A DNA stretch of 25,963 bases from Glomus cerebriforme (GCA_003550305.1 QKYT01000818.1:21170-47132), one strand, 5' to 3'. Shown: positions 9,826 to 21,860, numbered from the stretch's first letter. Program-made: numbers and translations. Notes: generated by a model not told the origin, from the sequence alone.

Positions 9826-11457
9826 ATGTCGCTTGTTGCAACGAGAGCGCGGCGTCCTAACGCGGGTAACAGGTGAAGTTATTTTATTTTCTTAAGATCT
9901 TCCAAGAAAAATCACCAAATACTAATATGTACTATTTTATAGGATGAAGGAGCTTCTTGAAAGAGAATTGGAAATAGAAGAAATGTTCGAAGAAGTGGCA
10001 AATGATGATGATTTTATGGCGATTCAAGGTTTAATTCTATTTTAAAATTCTTAATTAAGATTAAAATTTAAAACATTACTATAGTCCTTTTTTAATTTAA
10101 AATTTTTTAGAAGAGGAAGATATAATCGATTCTGACTTCGATCAAAGTACTGAAGATGAGGAAGAAGATGAAGAAGCTGCAGAAAAACAATTATTAGCAG
10201 AAGAAAAAATAGAAAAGAAGAAAGTAAATTTGTATTTATTTAATTTGACCAGTAAAATTTTTTTAACGTAATCTTTTAATTAGATTTCTTTTTAATAGAA
10301 AGCAAAAAAAGTCACTTTAACTCCTTTAGCTCCATTTTTACGTACAAGGAGTAAAAGTAAATCTACAGAAAAACCGAAAGCGATCCCCGGCAAAGAAGTT
10401 AAAAATGGATCAATTAAAGAAAGAAAAAAGAAACAACCTTCTCAAGGTACATATTTGCAAATTCACATCATGAATTTTTTTGCATTTTTTTTTAATACAT
10501 GATATATTAACTTTGTATAGTTCCTCTCTTATCTGGAACCCGTTCTTCATCCAGAACACATACAGTGCAAAGCAAACAAATGTTAGCTGAAAAACTGAGA
10601 GAATATGAAGCAAGAAAGGTTAAATTAATCTTTTTTATATATATATAAGCAAGCATTTAATTAATACTTGCTTACTGATATACATATTTATTTAATCAGG
10701 CTTTAATTCCAAAAAAAGAAAAGATTCCTGAAAAGCCAAAAACCCAGGAAGAGTTACTTGCACAAGCTAAAATAACAGAAGAAAAAAATTTAGCTTCATT
10801 ACATGCATATGAAATAAAGGAAGCAGAAAAGAAAAAGACAGTAACTAAACTAAATAAAGCTAGAATTCATGGACCTTTTATACGTCAAATTTCATATGTA
10901 TGTGGTGATGATAAAAGAAATAAGAAAAGACCTAGATTAATAACGGAAGTACCAGCGGACGAAGATGAGATTGACATTACAAGAGAGATACATGACGCAA
11001 ATGATACAAATAATACAAATGATCAGGATGTATCTAGCGATAATTTGCAATATACAAGGAATACAAGAAATATAATTATATTTAAGGATTTTGATAAAAA
11101 GCTTGAAGCTGAATTATTTCAAGAGTGGAAGAAAAAACCTCAAGGTATTTATTGATTTCTTCATAATTTATGTATATATAATTATTTTGACATTGATATA
11201 ATTTCTTAGAAATTGAAAGAGCAATATGTCCCATTACTGGTGAACCTGCAAAATATAAGGATCCAAAATCTGGTGTACCATACGCAAATATGGAAGCATA
11301 TAAAAGATTGCAACAAATACTTAGACATGAATACTTATGGTCATCAGAAAAAGGAACATTTGTGATAAAGTCTTCTAATAATAAGAAGCGTAATGCATTT
11401 AAAGCAAAAAAGGGTCCAAATAGAGTTACTTCAAGAATAAAAATTGCAAAAACTTGA
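9826..11457 (+). CDS. VPS72: VPS72/YL1 (Swc2-like) subunit of SWR1-type chromatin remodeller
   Basis: Seven exons (9826-9872, 9943-10028, 10111-10223, 10299-10446, 10521-10618, 10700-11144, 11210-11457) encode 394 residues. The family binds H2A.Z-H2B and helps SWR1/SRCAP complexes place H2A.Z in chromatin. The N-terminus carries the YL1 signature: RARRPNAGNRM, then a long acidic stretch (about residues 18-75) that contacts the histone dimer, then a basic segment with LAPFLRTRSKSKS. The C-terminal YL1_C motif is clear around residues 317-345 (ICPITGEPAKYKDPKSGVPY, then YAN). A basic nuclear-type tail follows. All introns are short GT-AG. A likely polyadenylation signal, GAATAAA, lies near 11566. 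Identification is firm. Confidence 0.95.
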
Positions 11458-12045
11458 GTAGTAGATTATATACAAATTAATATAGATTTAAATTTGGACA
11501 CTTCAAATGAAATTAAATGATTTGTCGTAATGTTAATATTTTGTTTGCTATTATTTGTATCACGTGAATAAAAAAAAAAGAATGTTTCATTGTTCTGTAA
11601 CAATATAACCTCATGTGAAACCTAGTAAATGGTTTAACTTACGGTATTGTGTGTAATCTTCGTAGTTTGCATTCATAATACAAATTTGGTATGTAAACTT
11701 ATTTTATAAGTTGTTATCTGTCTTTCAAAAAGCATAAAAATAAATATTGCTCTTATTAAGATTGGTAAGTTTTTTGTTTCTTTAAAGAATAACTTGTACT
11801 CATATCAATGCTAACTTCGCTGTAAACATAAACGTAAAATAGGTGTAGGTCCTAGAGGACAAATTTGTCGAGTACACCTTCAAAAACAAGCGTTGAATTA
11901 ATTTCTTTTATTATACCGTAGGGTTTGTTTATTTCGGTTTAAAATAAATTTTTTACGAGTCCTTTTTAATATTTAGTAAAAAAAACGCGTTTAAATAATA
12001 ACTATTTTGCTCATAATTTTTAGATTAGGAAATAATCCACAAATA
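11458..12045. other. Intergenic region between VPS72 and HIR3 genes
   Basis: This 588 bp stretch should hold the VPS72 3' UTR and the HIR3 promoter. No open frame of note is present. The only visible structure is a compact inverted repeat at 11841-11879, listed separately. Confidence 0.5.
11841..11879. repeat. Short nested inverted repeat (hairpin candidate)
   Basis: AGGTGTA at 11841-11847 is perfectly complementary to TACACCT at 11873-11879. Inside it are GTCCT/AGGAC (11849-11860) and the palindrome CAAATTTG (11860-11867). Together they could fold as a 7-bp stem enclosing one or two smaller hairpins. At 39 nt it is too short for a tRNA. It lies about 380 bp after the VPS72 stop and 170 bp before the HIR3 start. 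Confidence 0.45.
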
Positions 12046-12051
12046 ATGGTT
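12046..12051 (+). other. Six-nucleotide first coding exon of the HIR3-like gene
   Basis: The start codon and one Val codon (ATGGTT) are followed directly by a strong GTATGT donor. A 137-bp intron then ends in TTTTTTGCAG at 12188. Joining gives MVLIKFTALNE, which fits the N-terminus of this family. No ATG in the next exon would give a sensible alternative start. The first exon is inferred from frame and family fit only. Confidence 0.6.
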
Positions 12052-15000
12052 GTATGTATATTTTTAATATTAGAAAAATAAATAATAAAAATTTTGTGTT
12101 TTAATCGTGTTTTCGTTGTAAGAGTCACTAAATTATCTGAAAAATTTAAATAATGTTTCTTTATCATTTTAAATACTTTTTTTTGCAGTTGATTAAATTC
12201 ACTGCTTTAAATGAAACGAACGTTCAACCAACTGAACAGCCAGTAGATCCACTTGATGCACCGGTATAAAATTTTAACCTTTGAATATTAAATTAAAATT
12301 ATCATTGATAATCTAATCTAATTTTTTTTTTTTTTTAGTTAAAACAATGCGAAACTTTGTACAATTTGGCACTTCGACGCGATCATGCTAGTGCGAAGGA
12401 ATTATATCTAAAGCTTCTAAAGCATGATTTAATGAAAAATCCAACGTTTCAGGTAACTTCATTAGTTATTTCATCCCTTCCTTAATTTAATTTAATTTAT
12501 TTTCATTTATTATTTAGATTCCAAACAATGGTATACCGTTATCACAACGTATTACTCGATTAAAATACTGTGTATTGAAGAATTACGCAGAGTTATTAGA
12601 ACATGAACATCATATTCAAAGGACTAAAATAGATGCACAAAATGCAATCGAATATTATCATAGGGTATATCAAGATTATTACAAATTTAATTGTCATTTT
12701 GTTATTAATAAATATTTTTATAAACATAGGCATTAAGGATTGACCAATCTGATCATAGTATCTGGTTAAGGATCGGAAAACTCGCCATGTCAGAAGAAAT
12801 AAATGACCCTCAATATGCTCGTTCAGCTTTGACAAAAGCATTGGAAGACTTCAATGTTGCACAATCGTTTCCAAGTTTTGATGAAAGTGACGAAACGCGA
12901 GTACCTCCTGTATTCCTCTCACCTATTCATCGAGAAGCTTTAGATGAACTTTGTCGTGTATGTAATCATTTTTAATTATTGTCGGAATACTATTGGCATA
13001 ATGGATTGATTCCTTCGATTTTTCTAGCTTTTGTACGACACCGGAGACTTTTACGCTTGTCTGCGTGCAATTGATAAAGGCTTGAAAGTGGATCCTTATA
13101 ATCGCACGCTTAATCAACTTAGAATTCAACTTTTAGAAAATACTTGGGTTAGATCTTTATTACCAAAGTAAGATTATTTTTAAAATTTTGTATTTTTCTA
13201 TCATTATTTACTGTGATTCATTTATATTTGAATTATATAATTTTAAATCATTAGCGATTATTATGAAAACTCTCCACCTATAATAAGGCCTTTATATTCG
13301 GAAGATATACCAAGACGACTGAAACCATCCGGTGAGTAATCGAATTTATGAAGTCACAAATAAAATGATCATTTCATTAAATACATTATCAATTAGGAGT
13401 GTTTAGTCCAAATGCAATGAAATCATTGCGATTTAATTTGCAAAATTGTACTTGGAATGGATTAGGTGAATTGTTACTAAGTATATACGACAAAATTATG
13501 TCATGGTAAATGTAGCTTTATTTTCTTAGTTAAATTATTAATTCGAAAGTCACTAATTTTTTTTTTTGCGTTAAATAGTAAAATCAACGTGGATGATGAC
13601 TCACTAGTTCCAGTTAAAAGTCGTCATATCATAATAGAACTTCAAAGTAATGTGGTCAAAACTCCGGATATGAATGAAATTATTAGTGGACCTGTACAAA
13701 AGCGAAAAAGGAAGGAACCTCCAAATGACTATAACATTGATAAAACAACACCAACGCGGTATGCAACATAATATAGCGTGATCAACTATAATAAATGATC
13801 ATTTAGCTAAATTGTACATTTTGTTTCTTAAAAAATAGGTCATCCCGAGTCACTTCTAAAATGACGTCAAAGATTGATTCTTTTAATCAAAAACGAGATG
13901 AGGCTTTATCTGAATTTTTAGAAAAAATCGAATCAATCATAGAAAAAGTGGAACCGGACTACTTGATCAGTATTAAACAAGAAGATGACGTCGAAACCGA
14001 TAAATTTCTATTATATTTCAGCAAGGTTTGGAACCAACATGTTCTAAGTGAATATCATGGAACGAATGTCGAAGAGGCCATAAATAATCCGAGGTTCGTA
14101 AGTAATTTTGTTTTAATATTTTATTAAAATTTAAATTATTTGTATATATTTATTCGTTTGATTTACTACAGGTCAAACACTGCATCTGATCCTCGATTCT
14201 ATATGTTTACCCCGCACACTGATCCTCCGTTATCTAATTCTTATTTTCATGAAAATTACCGAACACAAGAATCATTTATATCATTCGTCAATGACATGAA
14301 TAATAAAAATTCTGGAATTACAGACTATTTATGTATGTATATTATACAATTGTTTGGAAAATTTGTGGAGGTTGAAGGAGGGATTAGACCATTATGGCTT
14401 TGTCGCTGGCCAGATGGATTGAAAGAAATAGTTAGAGAAATTTTACACAGAGTAGACAATCAAATGTTAGCCATGATTGAAAATAGTTGCACTGATTGGG
14501 ATAAATCAGACAATTGTGCTAACGTGATTATGGAGGAAATCAGCGATAATATATTTCAACAAATGAAGCAAAAATCTGAGGTATTAATTGTTTGTAATTT
14601 ACATTATATTATAAATTTTATTTATTTATAATCAAAGTTATTTATTGTTAGGTCTTGATGGGAGTATGTGAATTTCTATTTGATTCTCAAATATCAAGGA
14701 ATGGTGGTGCACCTTCTGATGATGCTCAAGATTCTTCAAAACATTATCAGGAAATGCCATCTGTAAGATATTTATTTCACAGATCAACGTTTATCAAATT
14801 AACATTCAGTTCACTCATTTTGAAAATTTCTTTATTAAAGAATTTACAAGTAACTTTAGATATGTGTAAATGGCTAATATATCGATCTTCGTGGATTGTA
14901 ATGGATTTTGTGTCACATGCCGAATCTCAAGGGGTACATTCTGAAGAGGATGAGCAGAAATGGAAATATCATCATAAAATGTGGGAAAATTGGTCTAATC

Positions 15001-18000
15001 AATTGAATGCACGGTATGCGTAGTTAAATATTACGTTTATATTATCTTTCGGATTAAATATAAATATTTAATATTCAATACTCGTTATCGAATAGATATT
15101 GGTGGTGTACCGCCCGTATAGACTTTTGGCAAGGAGATTTAGATAAAGCTAAGGTTTCTTTTGAAGAGTGCAAAAGAATTCTTGAATTGGGCGAATGCGA
15201 TGATATTGTAATAGTGAATTGGTAGGGGCATGTCTTTTCTACAAAACTATTATGTTTTATTATTTTTAATTTTGAACTTATAATTAATTTAATGCTTCAC
15301 CTTTCTACACAGTGCATTCGATGCTCATATTAATACTACAATAATAAATAATAAAGTCGGGTCATTGGAATCTCGCAAAGATTTGCCAGAAGATGACTGG
15401 TCACGTGCAATAACTCATTTTGCTGATACAATAAAGTTTTTGCTTAATTGGGTTTCTGATAATATTGATGAAGACAGGATTGTTCAATTTTGGACTACAA
15501 TTCATTCGGTTAGTTAATTGACGAAACGTATTTTTTCTTGTTTTTTTTCCTTTTAATTTTCTGATTAATAATTTAACGTTAGATTAATGAAGCTATATCA
15601 AACGTTACTTTATTCGTGGCGAATGGACATTCAGTAGGTAAGTAAATTAATGAAAAAACACAACAAAAAGTATTTATTATTCCTTGTATTATAATATTCA
15701 TAAGGTTTTTTTAAAAAAAAAAATCAACAGCGAACCTTCCAGCAAATGAATACAAAAAATTCAAAAAATATTTCCGTATATTATACAAAACAAGTTTTGA
15801 AATTCTATTTCCAAAAACTGAGGAGATAGTTAATGCGGAAGCCGAATTAAGTGAACCGCTTCATATTTTATGTGTTCGTACATGGATTTTATTTTATCAT
15901 TTATTAAAAGAAAAACCTTCCGATTTGGACGAAGACGATTTTTCTGAATTTTTAGTGACTATTCATGATCAACTAGGAGAGCGTTACATTTGTGGAACAG
16001 ATAATGGTACGTTAAGTTATATAACTAATTATGTTTATATTTTATTTACATATTAAATTAAAACGCTATTGTTTTAGGTGCATTTTTAAAGTTTTGCATC
16101 AAAACTTTTACTGAACTTCATCCATCAGAAAACCGGGTATATGAATATCAATGCTGTCATTGTTTATATCGAGTTGTTCTAAGTGTATGTAATTTTGATT
16201 TGCATTTAAAATATCATTCAACTTTCGATATATCGTTTAATATATGCATCATATGTTCTTTAATTAGGTTGATACTGAAGTTCCATGGGATCACAAAACA
16301 CAACCTGTTGAGCTCGATACCAAAACCGCGGAATTGCTTTTCAAGAATATACGAAATTATATTAATGAAAAACCATTTCGAACTTGGCAGATCAAGAATG
16401 ATGTCAAAGATACTTTAGATAAGATAGCTAATATAGTTATTCCTCCACGAGACGACCGTAAAATCATACTATTATTTAATTGATATCATCAAGACAATTG
16501 TTTATTTACATAACACTTTTTTTCATTAGGTTTTGATCAATGTAGTTGGAGAACACAACATTTCCTTGAGAGTGAAATCAATTTTTACGAGGCTATCCAG
16601 TATAAAGAACACGATCATTATGTTAGTGACCTTGGTGCGGTTTCTTATAGGGATGCTGGAGAGGGTATGCGTTTCACTTATTTTTCAATGAACCAATTTA
16701 TAATACCATTAAACTTATTTCATAACAAAACCTGTAGATATCACGGATCTTTATTATTTCCGTGGAAAAATCTTACAGTATCAATTCAAGACCCGTACAA
16801 AGGGAAATCAAACAAGAGCGATAGAAACTTTGGAAAAGGCTATAGAACAATTTACCGTATGTTAATTAAGTTATAAATTCTATTTATAAACAATGATTTA
16901 CTTACATTTAAATGGTACATATTTTTTTGATAGTATGACCTTTCCATTAACCCGCTAAGATTTGCTTCATGGTATGCATTGGGAGCTTGTTATGCAAGCT
17001 TAGCCGATGAAAATTTAACATGGAATGCCGAAGAAATATTAAATAATAAAGAAAAAATTTCAACGTATCAAAGGGTAATTTTATATAAAAATTTTTATTA
17101 TATATACTACTTTATTTATGTAACTTGATTTATCATTTTTCTTTTAGAAATCATTTCTTTGTTATGCAAGAGCTGCAAAAGTGATCACTTGGTTTTCCGG
17201 ACAACAATCGCCAACAGTACCAACTGATGAAGTTAATTTTTGGAGAGATTTTGGATATCAGGTTTATTCAATGATTACTGAACCTATGTCAATGATGGCT
17301 TTTCAATTAAATCCTTATCATGCTGTGCTGTGGCGCAAACCAAGTTTCGAAGACGCTTATGCATTTGCGGCTTTCTGTTTTGGAAAGGCAATGCAACATG
17401 AGAGATATTTAATTGAGAATCAAAGTGATAAAGAAAATGGAACACCAATAATTCATGATTGGAGGTAATACATTATTGGTTCGAATTATGTTTTGCACTT
17501 TATCTTATAATCTAAATATATTAGGCACACACATATATAATTTATTATCTAGAATACCCTATATGCTTGGCAAATGCTACCAAAAACTTCAAAGAAATCC
17601 GGAGGTTTGATCTGATTATCATTTGAATTATAACTATTTAGTATTTATTATTTACTATTAATTTAAATATTTTTAGGTGGTTATACAATTATATAAATTG
17701 GCTATAAATCGAACTCCTGAAAAGTCTAGTGTTTCTGGCCAAGAAAAAATACTGGATGCTGAATATAAAATGACTTCAGCATTATCTAAATATTTAATGG
17801 AAAATAAAATAAAGGTAAAATGATATCAAGTACTTTATTAAGAATATAATACTAATATTAATTTTTATAATATTTTTAGCCATACATAGTTGAAAAATAT
17901 CTTGGTATTGACGTGGAAAACGATGAGGTTGTACATAAAGAACCACAAAATGAACCTGGTGAGCTTGGAGGTTTTGATATACAAAAACCCGAATACCGTC

Positions 18001-18745
18001 ATGCATACGATCTTATTTGTTCTAAACTCGAAGATATACGTAAGACTGATAAAAATAAATGGCATCACCGGCCAGTATATAGGGTAAGTTATAGCTTATA
18101 ATCTTTGGCTATTGTTAATAATATATTCTAAAATGACGTCTATGACCCCTAATAGCATGCGTGGTTGATTTATAATGTGGAACAAAAACCTGAAATTGCC
18201 ATATCAATATTATCCCCATTATTTCATTTAAAGTTGACGTCCAAAACGTTTATGAATGTTTGGAAACCTGAATTCGAAAGGCAAGTAAATCTTATCTAAT
18301 GTTCTTGCCATTATTTAAGACATTATACTTATTAAGTTAACCCTTTTCATAACATAATAGATCAGGCAGGCATTTTATCTATGTTCACGAATATATATCA
18401 TTTTTTATGGATCTTGCAAGGGCGACGTTGAATATTGATATATTAAATAAAATGTCGGAAAAACTTCGAAAAGCTTCCAACATAATACTTAAAGATAAAA
18501 CAATACAAATGGAACTAGCAAATGCTTATAAATATGTTGATCAGATGCAAAAACCGACTATAGATGAAGAAATGAATATTCAAAATAATGAAGAGGGAGA
18601 AGAATCAGACGAACGAGACAATGCAAAGGAACATGAACCACCAAATAATGTTATGTCAGTAGCATCGTTAATAACGCAAGATAATGATTCTCCAATGACA
18701 ATAGATTTCGTAGAACCAGCGAATACTAGTTACTCAGAAATATGA
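12046..18745 (+). CDS. HIR3: HIR3/CABIN1-like histone H3-H4 chaperone subunit
   Basis: The 28-exon model gives 1529 residues. Exon starts: 12046, 12189, 12339, 12518, 12730, 13028, 13255, 13397, 13579, 13839, 14172, 14652, 14841, 15096, 15313, 15583, 15731, 16078, 16268, 16530, 16738, 16934, 17148, 17553, 17677, 17880, 18156, 18361. Ends: 12051, 12263, 12452, 12664, 12957, 13167, 13331, 13505, 13758, 14093, 14580, 14762, 15013, 15221, 15508, 15637, 16006, 16184, 16457, 16664, 16856, 17074, 17464, 17604, 17814, 18083, 18280, 18745. The family is the scaffold of the HIR/HIRA complex, which deposits H3-H4 outside replication. MVLIKFTALNE at the N-terminus, then TPR-like helices (KCE..YNLALRRDHASAKELY-like pattern; AIEYYHRALRIDQSDHSIWL), match. 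The middle is helical and the C-terminus is an acidic, low-complexity tail (after about residue 1460). Intron 14763-14840 is in frame and could be retained. Confidence 0.88.
14094..14171 (+). other. HIR3 intron 10 with competing donors GTTCGT and GTAAGT
   Basis: The donor that keeps the frame is GTTCGT at 14094, a weak match to consensus. Four bases downstream, at 14098, lies a perfect GTAAGT. Using the stronger site with the acceptor at 14171 adds four bases and runs into TGA within a few codons. The weak site must therefore be used for full-length protein, or both are used. Confidence 0.6.
18281..18360 (+). other. GC-AG intron (last intron of the HIR3-like gene)
   Basis: The upstream exon ends ...GAAAG and the intron starts GCAAGT, the consensus for the rare GC-AG class; it ends ATAATAG. 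A nearby GT (GTAAAT at 18285) gives the wrong phase, and no acceptor nearby restores the frame. The GC donor is therefore the simplest reading. Confidence 0.7.
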
Positions 18746-19156
18746 AATGAATTAAAAAACATTTGTAAACAATGAATTATAATTTTTAATTCTCGTGTTA
18801 ATATTGTTTTATATATATATTTTTTTTTTGTTGAAATAAAAGATAAATACTACTGTAAATCGATTTATAGGTACCGATTAATTTATTAATCATCCTATCT
18901 AAAAGAATTTTCAGATGTTAAAATGAAAATCAATCTTTACGTTGATCCAAACACGTGAACATGTAAATGGAGGACAGTTAAGGTATTGATTGAATCTACA
19001 GTATATATAAATCACAACTATACGACAAAGTTTTTCCTAAAAAAAAAAAAACCAAAAAAACAAAAAAATATATCTCTCATTTTCTTTTATAAAAAAAAAA
19101 TTTTTTAATCAAAATACAACAAACTGTGATGTATACCCGATTAAAAATCTTTAATT
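18746..19156. promoter_or_regulatory. Intergenic: HIR3 3' end and putative receptor promoter
   Basis: AATAAA at about 18835-18840 could be the HIR3 polyadenylation signal. A TATATATAA box at 19002-19010 lies about 147 bp upstream of the next ATG and could direct the receptor gene. A/C-rich homopolymer runs (19041-19068) follow. No gene is seen here. Confidence 0.4.
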
Positions 19157-21131
19157 ATGAGATTGTTGCGACAGAATTCAAATGTTACCTTACTAGTTGG
19201 TTTGATATTTGGTGTTTATGGACATAGTAAGTTTCTAAAATAAATATTTTTGTGATATACTTTCCTTTTTTTTTCGTTTTAATTAATTATTAACACGAAT
19301 AATACAGAATGTGATCATTATTATCAGGATAGTGGAATATGTGTTGTAAGTATAAATAATATTAATTGATTTATATGACATATTTTTGTATTTCGTTCAC
19401 TTATGTTTTTATCATATTTTCGCGAAGAATTACAAATCAAATGATGACCTTGTGTTTTATGCCAAAGGACAGGATGTTTTAGATGTAGAAAGTTCTTTTG
19501 ATCCCCTTTCTATGGCTCAAGGTTTATCAACGCTTAAAGACGATGATTTAATTCTCAATGATTGCGTACAAGCTTTCACAAGTTTTGTATGTGCTACTAC
19601 ATTCCCAATGTGTATTACTGATAGTAAGTACTAAATTCCAACGAATTTCTTTATTTAAAATGAGCTCAAATTAATTTTACTTTTTATTTGAATTTTAAAC
19701 AGCTAGTTTAGAAGTCAAAATAATACCTCCTTGTAAATCTACTTGTACCAATGTCATAAAATCTTGTTTGACTAATCCTGAAAGTGCATCGACTGAAACT
19801 CAAGAGATTATTAAAAAATATATTCTATCTTCTAAATTCTTCCCTCAGGATTGCTGTAACAATATTACTACATCACCTCCATTGAATTTCGAATATCCGA
19901 TAGAAAAATGTAATAGCTCACCACAACTTTTTAATAGACCCAAATGTTTCAAACCTCTTATTGAGGATCGTAAATGGATCGAAACTAATAAAAGTGAAGT
20001 TACAAGTAAAGAATTTTGCCAAAATGGTTGCTGTCTTCCTTGTCCCCAATCATATGCTTTATATCCATCAAATCAAATGGAACGGGGTTTCTTAGTAACT
20101 CAAATACTGAGAGTTATTTCGGTCATTGGATCAGGGATTATGTTATTTTCATATATAGTTTTACCAGAAAAACGAGCTCATCCTAATCTATTAATTCTTT
20201 TTGCATCTTTTTCGATTTTTTTATATTCTACCAATGTTTTTTTCTCGATTTTAAAACCAAAAAGAGTTCAATGTATAAATGAAATAATTCCGAGCACTCA
20301 AGGAAATAATCCTTTCTTTTGTGGGTTTCAGGGAGCATTACTTATTTTTGCTTCATATGCTACAATAATTTGGATTGGATTCATAATTCTTAACTTTCAT
20401 GTCCATACTGTATGGAATTCCAATATAATGGATGATAAATATATATATCTTCATATTGTAGGTTGGGGAATTCCAACACTCTTTACAATAATAGCATTGA
20501 TAACTCATTCGATTAATTATCAATTTGCTACACTTTGTTTTATCAAAGTAGAAACTTCTAATTCAATATTCTTTTATCCTTTGGCTGCTATTATTATTCC
20601 AATTTTCTTTATACATATATGGACATTTGGTTATATTTACAGGGTAAAGTTTATTTTTAAAAAATTTTCGTTATGATATTGAGTAAAATTTATTTATTTA
20701 TTTATATTGATTTATACTAGATTATGCGCAAAGATCGATCTAATGCAGAATTTAAAACTCGCGTATTACAACCTATCACAATTCAATGGAGAGAACTTTT
20801 ATTATCTGTTATACTAATCATTTCGGTGATATTTTATTGGTTATTTTATTTCATTAAATTAAGTACAATTGTCAAAATTATTGAAAGTAAAGGATTTTCA
20901 AAATTTTTAAAAGATTGGATGATATGTATTCAATCAGGAAAAGGACAAAATTATTGTGCAAATAATGTCGAAAATAATTTTATGCCTTCTTTTAGGTCGA
21001 TATTAGCAGCCGAAATTTCAGTAAGTTTAATTGGCGTTTACTTTTTTATTATATTTTATAATGAAATATTATGGTTGGAACTTAATCAATGGATACACGA
21101 GAAATCCTCTACTATTAGATCTTATGATTAA
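19157..21131 (+). CDS. Frizzled/Smoothened-like seven-transmembrane receptor
   Basis: Five exons (19157-19226, 19308-19345, 19428-19623, 19703-20643, 20721-21131) encode 551 residues. A signal peptide (about 1-23) leads into a Frizzled-type cysteine-rich domain (about 25-155). Diagnostic parts are DCVQAFTSFVCATTFPMC (82-98) and IPPCKSTCTNVIKSC (109-123), the spacing seen in Wnt-receptor CRDs. More Cys residues follow before the membrane part. Seven hydrophobic segments lie near 232-256, 263-284, 309-333, 349-370, 389-413, 439-460 and 506-528. WGIPT at the fourth segment and the Cys before the third (FFCGFQGALL) resemble the Frizzled family. The C-tail is only about 23 residues and lacks the KTxxxW Dishevelled-binding motif. 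Ligand and signalling partner are unknown. Fungi lack recognised Wnt ligands, so a Dictyostelium fsl-like role is only an analogy. Confidence 0.88.
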
Positions 21132-21487
21132 CATGTTGATCTCATGATCTGGCGATCGTTAGTTTTAGTTGCAAATACCTGTATTTTACTTTGTTGTATG
21201 TAAATTATTACTTTAATAAATTTAACCTTTAAACTTTTAAAATTTAAATGACGCGAAGTATTTCTCGCATTCACGTTTACTTGATTACGTAATTCTATCG
21301 AATGATATACTCGAATGATTTCTTCAAATTTCTTAACTTGTATTAACAAAATTTGGTTAATCAGTGTTGAACAAAAGAATAGATCATTTGTCATCCGCAG
21401 TAAATTACAGTTTAGTCATTAATTATAAATACATGTCACACCATTTTAACTAATTTTTTTTCCATTTTTTTTCTCTCGTTAAAAAAA
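21132..21487. other. Intergenic region between receptor and BTB gene
   Basis: This AT-rich gap contains a possible AATAAA polyadenylation signal around 21213. A T/C-rich stretch (about 21450-21480) runs up to the next ATG. Nothing else is recognised. Confidence 0.4.
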
Positions 21488-21827
21488 ATGGAATACTTGC
21501 AGGAATTATCAAATGATTTCGGTAATTTAATTAATGATCGAAGTGAATCGAATGTTATAATACAAGTTGGAGAAGAACCAAATATGAAAGAATTTAAAGC
21601 GCATACACTAATATTGAGAAGTAGATCATCGTATTTTCGTAAAGCTTTATCAAAAAATTGGGCAAAGAAAGATGGAGATATATATTTATTTAAAAAACCA
21701 AATATTTCTCCTGATATATTTGAAATTATCTTGAGGTAATCGTATTTAATTAATTAATTAATTACTTATTTTATTATTATTATTAAATTAATGATTTTTA
21801 CTCTTTTTGGATTTTATTTTATTGAAC

Positions 21828-21860
<33 letters not shown>

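Noticed and set aside
11841..11879. tRNA-like 7-bp acceptor stem
   Set aside because: Only 39 nt lie between and including the stem arms, with no TTCGA-type T loop or anticodon arm. Kept only as a hairpin candidate.
16200..16876. Two 69-72 codon plus-strand frames (16200-16418 and 16667-16876)
   Set aside because: They read across introns and exons of the HIR3-like gene in the wrong frame. The spliced frame gives family-like sequence and these do not.
17794..18101. Overlapping short frames on both strands around 17.8-18.1 kb
   Set aside because: Shadows of HIR3 exon 26 (17880-18083).
21128..21394. 88-codon minus-strand frame downstream of the receptor gene
   Set aside because: No motif. 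It overlaps the 3' end of the receptor gene and its likely polyadenylation region.
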